From assembly GCA_027577595.1 (NCBI GenBank), contig JANBRJ010000079.1, positions 18,141 to 82,140 of the forward strand: a stretch of DNA of 64,000 bases, given 5' to 3'. The notes beneath the pieces are model-generated. The model was given only the letters and a program-made list of their open reading frames with translations. It searched no databases and was not told the DNA's origin. A program made the position numbers and the translations under genes. The DNA comes from Coemansia sp. RSA 487. Taxonomy: Eukaryota > Kickxellomycota > Kickxellomycetes > Kickxellales > Kickxellaceae. This document shows positions 9,506 to 19,313 of this stretch, one piece after another. Within the stretch, counting starts at the first letter, position 1. Every line of letters starts with the position of its first letter.

Positions 9506-12500
9506 ATGACAAAGATGCAGCCAATGGACCAAAGCATTGAGAGCATCACGAAGAAGCTCCAGGCAGACAGCAGCGAAGCGCCCATGCTTCTCCTTCAGCG
9601 AGCACAACTCTACGCAGACAAGGGTGACGAAGCCAACGCAAAGGCTGATATAGCAAGCGCAGCTTCCTTGGTCAAAGAGCCACAGCATAGGACGGACCAG
9701 GCGGTCGCTGCAGTCGAGCGTGCATTTCGCGATATAGCAATCCGGCCAACAACGCGGTCTGGGAAGCTGGGAGATCCTCTCCTTGCCAAGTACTCTGCGC
9801 TTTCTGTCAAGGATCTGGTTGAAACAGTCGTGGGAATGGCTAATGGAAGCGCGCCAGATCAGGACGCCATTGCCGCAGCAGGCGCCCTTGCCAGCAAGGC
9901 TGATGCTTCAGGGAAATTAGCACTTGATAGCACTCAGATATGCATTCTTATTGACGCCTTCCACACTGCCGCCACTACACCAGGCACTTTGGATGAAAGC
10001 GCATTTGCAAAGAACATTGCACAATGTATCAAGTCTGTCGCGCTCAGCATGGCTGCTGATCCCGACAGCAAAGATAAAGCAAGCGACACTGACATACTCG
10101 AACAGATCAAAATTTGCACTCTCAGAGAAGCGGCCAAGAGCATACAAACTGCCTGGAAAACCCATGATTCTGATGGTAGTTTTAAGCAACTGGCATGTCG
10201 TTATGGCGCGTCAATGTACATGGCTGTTGCGTACGCAATGTCGACGTATTTGGATCCCCAGAATGCCGATCTTGTGGCTTCGACTAAGGACATTTACAAT
10301 TTCTACATCCAGCAGGTGTGGATGGTGGGCACACTACAGGTGACCGCTGCTGATGAAATTGGCGAGGTAAGCCAGGGTATCCTGCGTCTGCTGACTGCAA
10401 ACAGACCGCTCTTTGTCTACTTGTTTGTAACAGCATCCGACTCTAGTGGCAAGGGGTCGAGCACCAAAAAGACATCAAAAACGCCGGTCAGCCGTCTGCT
10501 GCACATTCTTGGGACTGCTGATGAATCGTCTTCGGCCTCCAAAGGCAAGAGCCGGTCGCTTGCTCTGTTAATCGCCAGCCAACTGGTTGCTGCTGCTAAA
10601 GATCCTGCAAACTCTGTCATGTTTCCAGAACACGATCCCTCCGAGTCGCGCTCACGAGCCCAGGCGCGCTTGGCTCCAACCGCGGCAATTGCTCGGTTAC
10701 GCTCAGAGATTGTCCGAATTGTTGATGAATGGATACAGTCCACAATCCAGTCGGAGCGTTCGTGTGGCCTTTTTTCTGCTGCTTCGTTGTACGAGGGCGG
10801 GGTCGGATCAGATTTGCTTGCCGACCTTTGGCTGAAGAGCGGGTGGGCCGAGGATCTCTGGGATCAAGGCGAGTTTGACAAGCCCGAGACACAGCTGTCG
10901 CTTCTCAGGTTTGCGGACTCTAGTAGCACGGATGTTTCGGCAGGAAAGCAAATGAAGAACTTGGGTAACGGTCTTGTTCAGGAGCTTGCGAAAAGAAAGG
11001 TATCTTCAAAGAGAGGCGGTGCGGGTATTGACGCAGAATTGGCTGCTTCTGCATCGGTCGTTCTTGCAAAGTGGTCAGGCGTTTCTGCACCAGCTTCGCA
11101 ACCCGACAGCAAAAAGAACGATGTAGATTCCAGTATAGACCAGAATGGCGATAGTTCTGTGCTGGCAGACGTTGATCCGATCGATCTTGCAAATATTCAT
11201 ATAGAGCGTATATCCGATGCTTTAGGCAAGAGCGATTTAAACAAAAACGCTTCTACTGACGTGTTGAACAGCAACAGCAGCGTCGAAAAGGCAACCGAGG
11301 CATTGGGATTCATGTGTCTCAAGCCAAAGGTGAAAGAGCACGTCGCGCACAACGAGGACTTTCTAAAGACGTTGTTTGCGCTTGGGCAGAAGACAGCTAG
11401 CGTATCGCTAAGGTTTAGTATAATAATGCTTATTCGGAACTTGACCATGTACAAGCCCGTTCTAAGCGAAGAGCAGAAGCGCATGCAGCAGTTACAGCGC
11501 CTTGGCAAGAAAGCTCAAAGCAGCGCTGGCCCAAATGCAGGCAGCGACAGCCCCAACTCCGGACAAACTGTTGGTGGCGATATCAAGCAGGAGGAGGAGG
11601 AAGGCGAAGATGCCAAGCTGGACGCCGCAGAGTTTGTATCAAAACGGTCGCTTGCTGCTTGCAAGTGCGGCGGTGTATCTGTGCTTGTGTCATCTGTACA
11701 TCCAAAGCTACGGCCATCGGACAGCGTCAAGGATGCTGTTGCCGAAATAATGGTCTCGCTGGCAACAACACAGGCTCTGCGTGGGCTTATTGTACAGCAG
11801 GGCGGTATCCGCGCGCTTCTTGGGATTCTTACTGACAGTGTGCCCAAGGCCACTGCAAAAGAATCGCAAGCAAACGATGGCTATATCCCAAAGGCGTTGC
11901 TTCAAAAGCGTGACAAGGACATTGCCTTTTCGCTTGCAAAAATCGCAATATCGGTGCCTCCAAACCTTGCATTCCAAGACCCGCGCGAGATAGTCCAGCT
12001 TTTGTTGTCTTTGCTTCTCGAAGACAGCGAAACACATGCGCTGTTGATGAAATTCGAGTCGCTGCTTGCGCTGACGAATCTAGCAAGCATGGAGCCAGGT
12101 TCATCGTATGATGTACGGGATTACATTGCGATAAGTCTCAATGGCATTTCATCGATCGAGATTCTTATGCTGAGTGACCACCCTCTTGTGCGCCGAGCAG
12201 CCACAGAGCTGCTATGTAACCTGGTGTATAGTCCAAAAGTATTTGATCGATACGTGAACAACGCCGATAAGTATGTTCCTCCCGAGTCGCCAGCTGATGA
12301 CGAATTGGCTTCTGGCGAACTCTTACCATCGGGAATCGTCGAACTGCCGAGTGATGACGAGGACGATGCCAAGGAAAGCCAGCCAGTGGACAATGATGAC
12401 ACGTACCGATCGCACAGATTGCACCTCCTTGTTGCGCTAGCCGATGTCGACGACACTGCGACGCGGAGTGCTGCCGCAGGCGCCTTGGCGATTCTCTCAA

Positions 12501-12805
12501 ATCACCCGCAATGCTGCCGCTACTTGTTCCTAGCTCATCCGCGCGCATGCGATGTGCTCGTGCGGCTGGCAAACGACACTGATGGCACGGGAGACAATGG
12601 CGAGGGGCAATCGCATGTTGCCTTTAAACACCGTGTTGCTGTTATTTGGGCGAATGCAGCAAACTGCGGCGATGCAAGGGTGCTGTCAAGGCTTCAGCGT
12701 GACAAAGGCGTTCTCGATACATTGAAAGACATGGCAAGCGATCGCCAAATGCCCTTCTTTGCGGCTGCTGCTGACGCGATCCAAAAGATCAATGCCAAAG
12801 AGTAA
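9506..12805 (+). CDS. UNC-45/Cro1/She4-type myosin chaperone (UCS domain)
   Basis: A 1099-residue alpha-helical ARM-repeat protein starting MTKMQPMDQSIES. UCS proteins (She4, Rng3, UNC-45) fold and stabilise the myosin motor domain for actin-based transport and cytokinesis. The N terminus holds only one recognisable TPR-like helix pair (LLLQRAQLYADKGDEANA, about 30-47). The central domain contains KATEALGFMCLKPKVKEHV (from about 590), then SLRFSIIMLIRNLTMYKPVLSEEQ, a hallmark of UNC-45/She4. A Lys/Glu acidic linker (about 690-705) follows. The C-terminal UCS ARM array runs to the end, including RRAATELLCNLVYSPKVF and HRVAVIWANAANCGD. It resembles fungal She4/Rng3 more than animal UNC-45, which has three full TPRs. 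Confidence 0.88.
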   Translation: MTKMQPMDQSIESITKKLQADSSEAPMLLLQRAQLYADKGDEANAKADIASAASLVKEPQHRTDQAVAAVERAFRDIAIRPTTRSGKLGDPLLAKYSALSVKDLVETVVGMANGSAPDQDAIAAAGALASKADASGKLALDSTQICILIDAFHTAATTPGTLDESAFAKNIAQCIKSVALSMAADPDSKDKASDTDILEQIKICTLREAAKSIQTAWKTHDSDGSFKQLACRYGASMYMAVAYAMSTYLDPQNADLVASTKDIYNFYIQQVWMVGTLQVTAADEIGEVSQGILRLLTANRPLFVYLFVTASDSSGKGSSTKKTSKTPVSRLLHILGTADESSSASKGKSRSLALLIASQLVAAAKDPANSVMFPEHDPSESRSRAQARLAPTAAIARLRSEIVRIVDEWIQSTIQSERSCGLFSAASLYEGGVGSDLLADLWLKSGWAEDLWDQGEFDKPETQLSLLRFADSSSTDVSAGKQMKNLGNGLVQELAKRKVSSKRGGAGIDAELAASASVVLAKWSGVSAPASQPDSKKNDVDSSIDQNGDSSVLADVDPIDLANIHIERISDALGKSDLNKNASTDVLNSNSSVEKATEALGFMCLKPKVKEHVAHNEDFLKTLFALGQKTASVSLRFSIIMLIRNLTMYKPVLSEEQKRMQQLQRLGKKAQSSAGPNAGSDSPNSGQTVGGDIKQEEEEGEDAKLDAAEFVSKRSLAACKCGGVSVLVSSVHPKLRPSDSVKDAVAEIMVSLATTQALRGLIVQQGGIRALLGILTDSVPKATAKESQANDGYIPKALLQKRDKDIAFSLAKIAISVPPNLAFQDPREIVQLLLSLLLEDSETHALLMKFESLLALTNLASMEPGSSYDVRDYIAISLNGISSIEILMLSDHPLVRRAATELLCNLVYSPKVFDRYVNNADKYVPPESPADDELASGELLPSGIVELPSDDEDDAKESQPVDNDDTYRSHRLHLLVALADVDDTATRSAAAGALAILSNHPQCCRYLFLAHPRACDVLVRLANDTDGTGDNGEGQSHVAFKHRVAVIWANAANCGDARVLSRLQRDKGVLDTLKDMASDRQMPFFAAAADAIQKINAKE

Positions 12806-13788
12806 AGACATTTTCTTTCTGCTCTTCCCCCTTCCCCCAAACTTTTCAATGCTGTTGGGTGCTTGGTCTAATCTTTCCTATCGTTTGTAATCGTGATAGT
12901 GTCAGACGGCTCTGGTTGGTTGAAATGCACCGTGTCTTTTCGCTTTACCATCTTTTCCAGGCTTTGCATTTGATCGATAAAGCCTGATGAGCCGCGATAT
13001 TGGGGGAAAACAGGGAATCACCGAAGACATAATCGGTCCTCAAAAGGGGAACATGGATGTTGTGATTTAATGAATCTGTGCAGTTATCCAGGGAAAAGTT
13101 CACCCTCTTCCTCCCCCAACAATGCTTATTGAGATGATGACATTAGGAGATTGGCTCATTTTGGCCGTAAATACTGCGATGGTGTTTCGAAACCCGCCAT
13201 AGTCGCTTCCAAATACGCAATTATTTACACGGTTCTGGCCTCACAATAACAATAATAGGCTCTCTTTGGCGATATTATGTGCTTACGAAATCAACACAGT
13301 CCTAAAATCAAAGCAGCATAGCCTTCTGCGGATAGCTGGTGATTGTGGCCTTTGGGGAAGAAGTAGTGGTAAAGAGAAAGAGAAATCGGTGTGGCAGATT
13401 CCCTTTTTGCCATTCTGCTAATTATAGTACGCCTAGTGTTGATGGATTTTGCTTGGAAAAGGGCTGTCGTTGTCCAACATCAAGGGTGTGCTATATATAT
13501 GGCAAACATTTCCATTCCAGATCTCCTTTTTCCGTTTTTTATAATTATTAATTTGCGTGTCCTCACGGCTTTCCATTCCATTGTATCCTTTGTCTTGCCT
13601 TTACCGGGTATCCTTTTCCCAATTCCAACTATACATAAGACAAAGCTCACTTGCAAAGAAGCCTTGTTAAACATTTTTGAATTTTTATCATTTATCTATA
13701 ACTACTATACTTTTTATACTTGTTAGCAAGTTTGCCAACAACCCACAAGCGTATTAACTGTTTCTGTACATTTCACAATACCACACAA
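12806..13788. other. Intergenic, promoter of hexokinase-like gene 1
   Basis: 983 bp. No credible gene. A TATATATAT run (13492-13500) followed by a long T/C-rich tract up to the ATG at 13789 looks like the core promoter and 5' UTR of the next gene. Confidence 0.5.
13492..13500 (+). promoter_or_regulatory. TATA-like element upstream of hexokinase-like gene 1
   Basis: TATATATAT, about 290 bp before the ATG, with a pyrimidine-rich leader after it. The distance is longer than at the other genes here, so the role is tentative. Confidence 0.3.
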
Positions 13789-15285
13789 ATGCCTGGTTAT
13801 CTTCCAAAGCCACCGATGTCGGACAGCCAGCAGAAGCTACTTGAGCAAGTGGTAGATGCATTCTCGGTGTCTGACAAGCAGCTATCGACCGTACTCTATC
13901 AGATGCACAGCGAACTTGCAAAAAATGATACATGGTTCCAGAGCGAGTCCCAAGCGACCGATGCGACACTTATTAAGCGTCACAATAGCCCACACGGCAC
14001 AGCACTTGGAATGGCAATCGATGCTTCTGGAAAGCGCATCCGTATCAGCAGCACCAGCTTTGGGAACTCTAATGGTGACAAGCAAATATCAGAGAGCTCG
14101 GCAATCCAAGTGTTTATTCCTCCAGCAAATGTCAAAAACTCTGTATCCGACTTTTTTGAGTTTGTTGCCTTCTGCATCAGCGAGTTTATTAATGCACATG
14201 GGCTTGTGGACAATGACAAAACTGGTTCTGGGGCTATGCTACTTCCGCTGGGCGTATCCATTGGTCTTCCAATCAGCACACAGAATTACCAGCCGTCAGC
14301 CCAGGGTGCGTGTTCGCCGCACACGCCACTTAGTTGCACAGTTGCCGAAGTGTCCAAGGAGGACTCGCTGGATCTTGGCGATAGAGATGTAGCTCGCCAC
14401 CTGCATGACACTGTGCTGCGTAATCATCTCCCGATACGCATTGCCTCGATTACCAATAACGTGGTCAGCTCGCTGATAGCTGCGCAGTTCAACAACAGCA
14501 CCACCCGTGTAGCTGCCAGCTTCAACCACGGCATCAATGCCGCATACCTTAAGCGCTGTCCAGACAACCAGACAAAGGGAATGGCCGATACCGATCAGAG
14601 CCAGCGCGCAGATGACGGATATGTTGCGGTCAACACAGAGATCGGGCGGTTTGGCTCTGCGCCGGCATCGCTTGCAGTGCTGCCAATGACAATGTGGGAC
14701 AACCGCATCGATCGCGAGTCCCGGAACCCGGGCACCCGCAGATTCGAGAAACTTGTGGCCGACCAGTATCTAGGCGAGATTGTACGCAACCTCATCACAG
14801 ATTTTATGGATGAACATCTACTGTTCACTGCCAACTGCGATGTGTCCAAGGTTAACGAAAGCTACTCGTTCCACACTGCGTATATGGCACCCATAATGGA
14901 GGATATGTCAGCCGACCTTGCGTCTGTAGGCGATCTGTTTGCCGCAGAATTTGGAATTGCAACAGAACTGGCCGATAGACAGATCATCCGCGCTCTATGT
15001 GACTGTGTAGCAGCCAGAGCATCCAAGCTCTCGGGCGCAGCGCTGGCTGCACTGACTATAAAAAGCAGCCGCTCAACAGCATCAAACCAGTGCTCGGTAG
15101 CGCTATACGGTGCTTTATTCGATGTCAACCACAAGATATACAACGAGACTGTTGCAACAATGCAGAAACTCATTGCCATTGTTTCTTCTCATGATGACAA
15201 GAGGAAAGCTATCGAAACGACTGTGTCTTTCCAACCACGGTTTATTGATCTCTCTGGTGCCGCTATCAATGCTGCATCTGCATGA
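13789..15285 (+). CDS. Hexokinase-like protein 1, catalytic Asp and ATP loop missing
   Basis: A 498-residue protein from the ATG at 13789 (MPGYLPKPP). It has hexokinase-fold length and order: PLGVSIGLPISTQN where hexokinases have the FSFPxxQ region, TNNVVSSLIAAQF (222-234) for NDTVGTLIA, NHGINAAYLKR for GTGTNAxYxE, VNTEIGRFG for NTEWGxFG, then PMTMWDNRIDRESRNPGTRRFEKLV and YLGEIVRNL, which match the strongly conserved DxxxDxxSxNPGxQxFEKM and YLGE motifs. The catalytic Asp is Asn224, the first phosphate loop (DLGGTNFR) is replaced by DASGKRIRI, and the glycine pair of the second is gone. I infer a non-catalytic regulator or structural paralogue. It lies 286 bp before hexokinase-like gene 2, same strand. 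Confidence 0.8.
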   Translation: MPGYLPKPPMSDSQQKLLEQVVDAFSVSDKQLSTVLYQMHSELAKNDTWFQSESQATDATLIKRHNSPHGTALGMAIDASGKRIRISSTSFGNSNGDKQISESSAIQVFIPPANVKNSVSDFFEFVAFCISEFINAHGLVDNDKTGSGAMLLPLGVSIGLPISTQNYQPSAQGACSPHTPLSCTVAEVSKEDSLDLGDRDVARHLHDTVLRNHLPIRIASITNNVVSSLIAAQFNNSTTRVAASFNHGINAAYLKRCPDNQTKGMADTDQSQRADDGYVAVNTEIGRFGSAPASLAVLPMTMWDNRIDRESRNPGTRRFEKLVADQYLGEIVRNLITDFMDEHLLFTANCDVSKVNESYSFHTAYMAPIMEDMSADLASVGDLFAAEFGIATELADRQIIRALCDCVAARASKLSGAALAALTIKSSRSTASNQCSVALYGALFDVNHKIYNETVATMQKLIAIVSSHDDKRKAIETTVSFQPRFIDLSGAAINAASA

Positions 15286-15441
15286 AAAGAGACAGCCACA
15301 GGATAACTTTCTTTTTTCGTATTTTTCAGTGAATACATTTGTGAATATGTTTTTTTTGGGAAATGCAATTTGGTATATTATAGACTGTGACGTCATCGTC
15401 GATGTTGCTAATGAATATTGCAGGTGGGTCTAGGGTTTTGA

Positions 15442-15449
15442 TATAAAAG
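15442..15449 (+). promoter_or_regulatory. TATA box of hexokinase-like gene 2
   Basis: TATAAAAG 130 bp before the ATG at 15572, followed by a T/C-rich leader. Confidence 0.5.
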
Positions 15450-15571
15450 ACCAGAGCGCATGGATGATATATCCAAAATATCCTTTTTTTCGTTCAAACG
15501 CCCTCCTTTCTTTCTTTTCATTATTGCACTTTTATATTTACTATCGTGAAGTACACATCAACCTCAAACTA

Positions 15572-16987
15572 ATGACCTCGGAATATATAATTGAAGGCGC
15601 GACCCCAGAGCAAAACAAGCTTTTGGAGGACATTGCATTCAGGTTTGATGTCAAAGAAGACCACCTATTCGAGATAGCAGATGACGTATACAAATCCCTT
15701 GCAGATGGGCTTAGGAGCGAAAAGGACGCAAAGGGGGTGCCGTGTCTGGTATCTTACATAAAGTCCGAGATAACTCAGGATATTCGTGAAGCCGAAAAGA
15801 GCGAAATGGTAGTTCTTGGAATGACCATCAACACGACTGCCAGCCGAATCAAGATCGCAAGCGTCCAGTTTGTCCAAGGTGCGCCCGATGCCATCAACAA
15901 GCAGATCTTTTATCTTCCCGACGAGGAATCCATTACGCCAACAAAGCTGCTTGAAGACGCGTCCACCCACGTTGCGCAGTTTATCAACACGCACAATCTT
16001 GTGCCTGAGCCTGGGCAACCCCCGCTATCGATGGGCGTGACTATTGATTTGCCTCTGGAGGAGACCAGCAAAAGCGGAGGACACGTTATCAGCAATTCGT
16101 TGGCGTGCCACAAGGTTCTCAGCAATCTGGACTTGGCCCACGCGCTCAACTCGGTTATGCTCAAAAGGCATCTTCCCGTCAAAGTCACCTCGGCAACGAA
16201 CTGCGTCATAAGCACCATGGTTGCCGCGCAACACCACTTCCATTCCACGTGCATTGCGCTTATCCTAAACCACGGCATCAATGCCTCGTACTACGAAAAG
16301 GCAGCCAAAATTCCCAAGATCAGCGGATCCGAGCTAGGCAACAGCGACGCGCGAGTGGCAATTAACACTGAGTTGGCTCGATTTGGTGAGCACTCCAGTG
16401 TGCTAAACCCCACCATGTGGGACCACCGCATTGACCGCGAATCGCCAAACACCGGCTACTATACCTTTGAGAAGCTCGTGGCTGACAAGTATTTGGGCGA
16501 GATTGTGCGCAATTTGATTACAGACTTTATGGACAGCCGGCTGATATTCTCGAACCATGCAGATGTCAGCATGTTTAGTACACCGTACTCGTTCTTCACG
16601 TCGTATATGACCATAATGGAAGACTCCTCCGATGATCTGAGCGAGGTCGGTGACTTGCTTCGTGCCGGGTTCAACATTGATGCGTCGCTTGTCGACCGCA
16701 AGATTGTTAGCTCTCTTTGCAAGATTGTGGCCATGAGAGCTGCCAAACTCGTGGGCGGCGCTGCGGTTGGGCTGGCCAAAAAGGCTACCGAGGCGATGGA
16801 TACGCCCGAACCAACTGTGATTTCTATCAGCGGCAAGCTGACCGAGATGAACCAACCGTATTTGGAGTGTACCATGAAGACTGCCAGGAAGCTCGCTTCA
16901 AAGACTGGTCTTGAGGAGCCTATTTTCAACATACTCGGCGAGGATGGCTACACGGTCGGCGCAGCGCTCTCTTCGCTAAGCAAGTAA
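15572..16987 (+). CDS. Hexokinase-like protein 2, catalytic Asp replaced by Cys
   Basis: A 471-residue paralogue of hexokinase-like 1, starting MTSEYIIEGATPEQ; the in-frame region upstream of 15572 is promoter sequence. It keeps the large-domain landmarks: NHGINASYYEK, INTELARFG, NPTMWDHRIDRESPNTGYYTFEKL, ADKYLGEIVRNLITDFMD. The NDTVGT-equivalent is NCVISTMVA with Cys211 at the catalytic Asp position, differing from the Asn in copies 1 and 3. The phosphate loop is NTTASRIKI instead of DLGGTNFRV. It is clearly an older duplicate, as similarity to copy 1 is concentrated in the C-terminal half. It converges on the Mdv1-like gene, stops 103 bp apart. Sugar phosphorylation is unlikely; the function is unknown. 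Confidence 0.78.
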   Translation: MTSEYIIEGATPEQNKLLEDIAFRFDVKEDHLFEIADDVYKSLADGLRSEKDAKGVPCLVSYIKSEITQDIREAEKSEMVVLGMTINTTASRIKIASVQFVQGAPDAINKQIFYLPDEESITPTKLLEDASTHVAQFINTHNLVPEPGQPPLSMGVTIDLPLEETSKSGGHVISNSLACHKVLSNLDLAHALNSVMLKRHLPVKVTSATNCVISTMVAAQHHFHSTCIALILNHGINASYYEKAAKIPKISGSELGNSDARVAINTELARFGEHSSVLNPTMWDHRIDRESPNTGYYTFEKLVADKYLGEIVRNLITDFMDSRLIFSNHADVSMFSTPYSFFTSYMTIMEDSSDDLSEVGDLLRAGFNIDASLVDRKIVSSLCKIVAMRAAKLVGGAAVGLAKKATEAMDTPEPTVISISGKLTEMNQPYLECTMKTARKLASKTGLEEPIFNILGEDGYTVGAALSSLSK

Positions 16988-17090
16988 TTATTTACTCTGA
17001 AATTGCAAAGTCATATTGAGGATACGAGTTTTCTACAAATTATTTTTTCTCTTTTTTTCTTATCTAGTCCAAAAAAATTATCAGAGTTTG

Positions 17091-19313
17091 CTATATACTC
17101 CAAAGCTTTACGACACCCTCATCGTCACCACAAAGCAGGGACTCGTTATCTGGTAGATCGATTCGTGAGATCCCTGAATATCCTGCCATGTTGCCACAGT
17201 TGCTGTCTCTGGGGTTCAAGTAGCCGTGGTCCGAAGCATAACTGCTTTGCTGCATTGAACTGGCTATATAGTGATGCAAAAGATTGTCCCTCGCTGCGGC
17301 CCAGAACTCCATGGAATAGGACTTGCTCGAGCGGTTATTCATAGACGGGCTCAACTTGACGCTTGAAACCAACCCGCTATCAAATGACAGCGACTGTAGG
17401 ACGCGGCCAGTCCGCAGCTCCCAGATAAGCACAGTTCCGTCAAGAGACCCTGTAATCACAGAGCGATCGTCAAAGTGAAGAGACGTAATCGGCTCGGAAT
17501 GGCCATGCATTTGGCGATGCGCCTGTGCGGTTCGCAAGTCCCAGAGACGCAAAAAGCCGTCTGCTGTTCCGGTCGCCAGCGCAAAGTCGTAAAACTGCAG
17601 CGCTCCGACAAACCCGCCATCCCCAAGCTCCGTGCCACGCCTGTAGGATCCAGATCCACTAGTATCAGCAGACGCTTGCAGCTGCATTTCGAATGGAAGT
17701 AATGGGCGCGATGCGCCAGGGGAAAATGAGCTTTTTGCTGTTGTTGACATAGCCCATGGCGAATTCCGCCGTTGCGAGGAAGACAGCGAGGCTGCCATAT
17801 TCGCTGCTGAAGCCTTCGAAGACTGCGTATCTTTGATTGCCCATGTAATATCAATTGTCTGGCGCAAGGCGCCGGTGGTCAGATCCCACTCACGCACAGT
17901 CTTGTCAGCGCTGCCTGAGATCATTGTACCACCTGTCGCTGCCTGGAAGCAAGTGACTGCGTCGGTATGGCCAACAAATGTATTTTCGCAACACAGCTCC
18001 ACAGGCGATATGTGTCTGCATATGGTTGGGGTGACTGCCGGTGTTGTGGATTGCAGAGACATGATCGCGTCTGGCGAATCTGGTCTACTTTCATCGTCAT
18101 ATTCATCATCTTTTCCGATCTTCGAAGAAGCAGAAATGTATTCCCTTTGCATGACTTTTGTCGAAGGACGCGGTCGAACCGATTCAAGCATCGACAAGTC
18201 CCACATGCGTATCCTGCTGTCGTTGGATGCGGTAAGAAGGAACCTTTCATAGAACTGCACGCCCCGAATAACATCATTATGGCTGCTGATTACATGCTTA
18301 CACTCTGTGGTCTCCATATCCCAGACACGTACCTGGGTGTCAAGCGATCCTGAGGCAAGGATGCCCATTACCAGATCACAGTCGATGGCAGTGATGCCCG
18401 CATAATGGCCCTTGTAAACAGAAAGCAGCTTTCGCAGGCGTGGAGTGTCGCTTTGTGCATAGTATACACCATCATCTGCTGCGCCATCGCCTTCGTCGCT
18501 GACATCCTCGATCGTAGCCTTTGGTATAGTGGCAGCATTGGCCAGTTTACCTTTACGCAAGGAAAGTTCAGAGCGTGTCTGCGATTGCGACCGGGATCTG
18601 GTGTTTGTCGTTGCAGACCTGCTGCGCATGCGCTTGTCCTTTTGCAGTTCTAGCGATAGGCGCTCCTCTATAACTCGACGCTCCTCAACAGCTTGCATAA
18701 TACGACTGTCCATATCCTCCAGTTTCTGTACCAACACGTTCCTTGCGTGCTCAAGACGCTTTAAATACTCGCCGTACTCGTTCGTGCGCTCGTTCAAGAC
18801 CCGCGATCGTAGCTCTTGCGGAGTATCTTCAACCAAGGAATCGAACTTTTCAGACGACAGCAACATGGGTGTGACATCAGAACTATCAGGCGCAGGGCGC
18901 TGTGTTTCTGGTAATAACTCTGGGTCTGAAATCGACTCACTCCTACGTCCATATCCGCGACTTTCCCTGTGTTGCTCTTTTTCCATAAACGCCCTGAATC
19001 CGGAAATCAGAGGTATTGCGTTTTCGGAAGGCGGGGGAGCATCAGCCAACAGAGCATTGGTCGAAAGGCGAATGGGACGTTTGGACGGGCCAGTTCGAGA
19101 GCCGTTGAAACCGCTTGTCAAAAGCCTTGATGCGCGCGAATCCAGACCTTTGCTCCCGCGTATCAAACGACTGACTAGCGACTGGGAACCAGGGCGAAAC
19201 AGTATCTTGTTTATCAACCGTGTAACAAGGTTTTGCGAAGAGTGCTGGTCGTATGATGCATACTCGTCCTCATTGTCGCTGCTGGCTTCACTAACACTGC
19301 CTCGGCGACCCAT
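17091..19313 (-). CDS. Mdv1/Caf4-like WD40 mitochondrial fission adaptor
   Basis: A 740-residue protein starting MGRRGSVSE at the ATG 19313; a GTG seven codons upstream is not used. Mdv1/Caf4 bridge Fis1 on the outer mitochondrial membrane to the dynamin Dnm1. The family architecture is visible: a disordered/helical N-terminal half, a coiled coil (about 175-235, including EYLKRLEHARNVLVQKLEDM and VEERRVIEERLSLELQK), a basic Ser/Arg linker, then a C-terminal WD40 propeller from about residue 295 to the end. Clear blades include SLDTQVRVWD, NDSRIRMWD, SADKTVREWD, TADGFLRLWD, LDGTVLIWE and the final DDEGVVKLWS. Long insertions lie between blades 2-3 and 3-4. Length is close to yeast Mdv1 (714). 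Confidence 0.85.
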   Translation of the reverse strand: MGRRGSVSEASSDNEDEYASYDQHSSQNLVTRLINKILFRPGSQSLVSRLIRGSKGLDSRASRLLTSGFNGSRTGPSKRPIRLSTNALLADAPPPSENAIPLISGFRAFMEKEQHRESRGYGRRSESISDPELLPETQRPAPDSSDVTPMLLSSEKFDSLVEDTPQELRSRVLNERTNEYGEYLKRLEHARNVLVQKLEDMDSRIMQAVEERRVIEERLSLELQKDKRMRSRSATTNTRSRSQSQTRSELSLRKGKLANAATIPKATIEDVSDEGDGAADDGVYYAQSDTPRLRKLLSVYKGHYAGITAIDCDLVMGILASGSLDTQVRVWDMETTECKHVISSHNDVIRGVQFYERFLLTASNDSRIRMWDLSMLESVRPRPSTKVMQREYISASSKIGKDDEYDDESRPDSPDAIMSLQSTTPAVTPTICRHISPVELCCENTFVGHTDAVTCFQAATGGTMISGSADKTVREWDLTTGALRQTIDITWAIKDTQSSKASAANMAASLSSSQRRNSPWAMSTTAKSSFSPGASRPLLPFEMQLQASADTSGSGSYRRGTELGDGGFVGALQFYDFALATGTADGFLRLWDLRTAQAHRQMHGHSEPITSLHFDDRSVITGSLDGTVLIWELRTGRVLQSLSFDSGLVSSVKLSPSMNNRSSKSYSMEFWAAARDNLLHHYIASSMQQSSYASDHGYLNPRDSNCGNMAGYSGISRIDLPDNESLLCGDDEGVVKLWSI

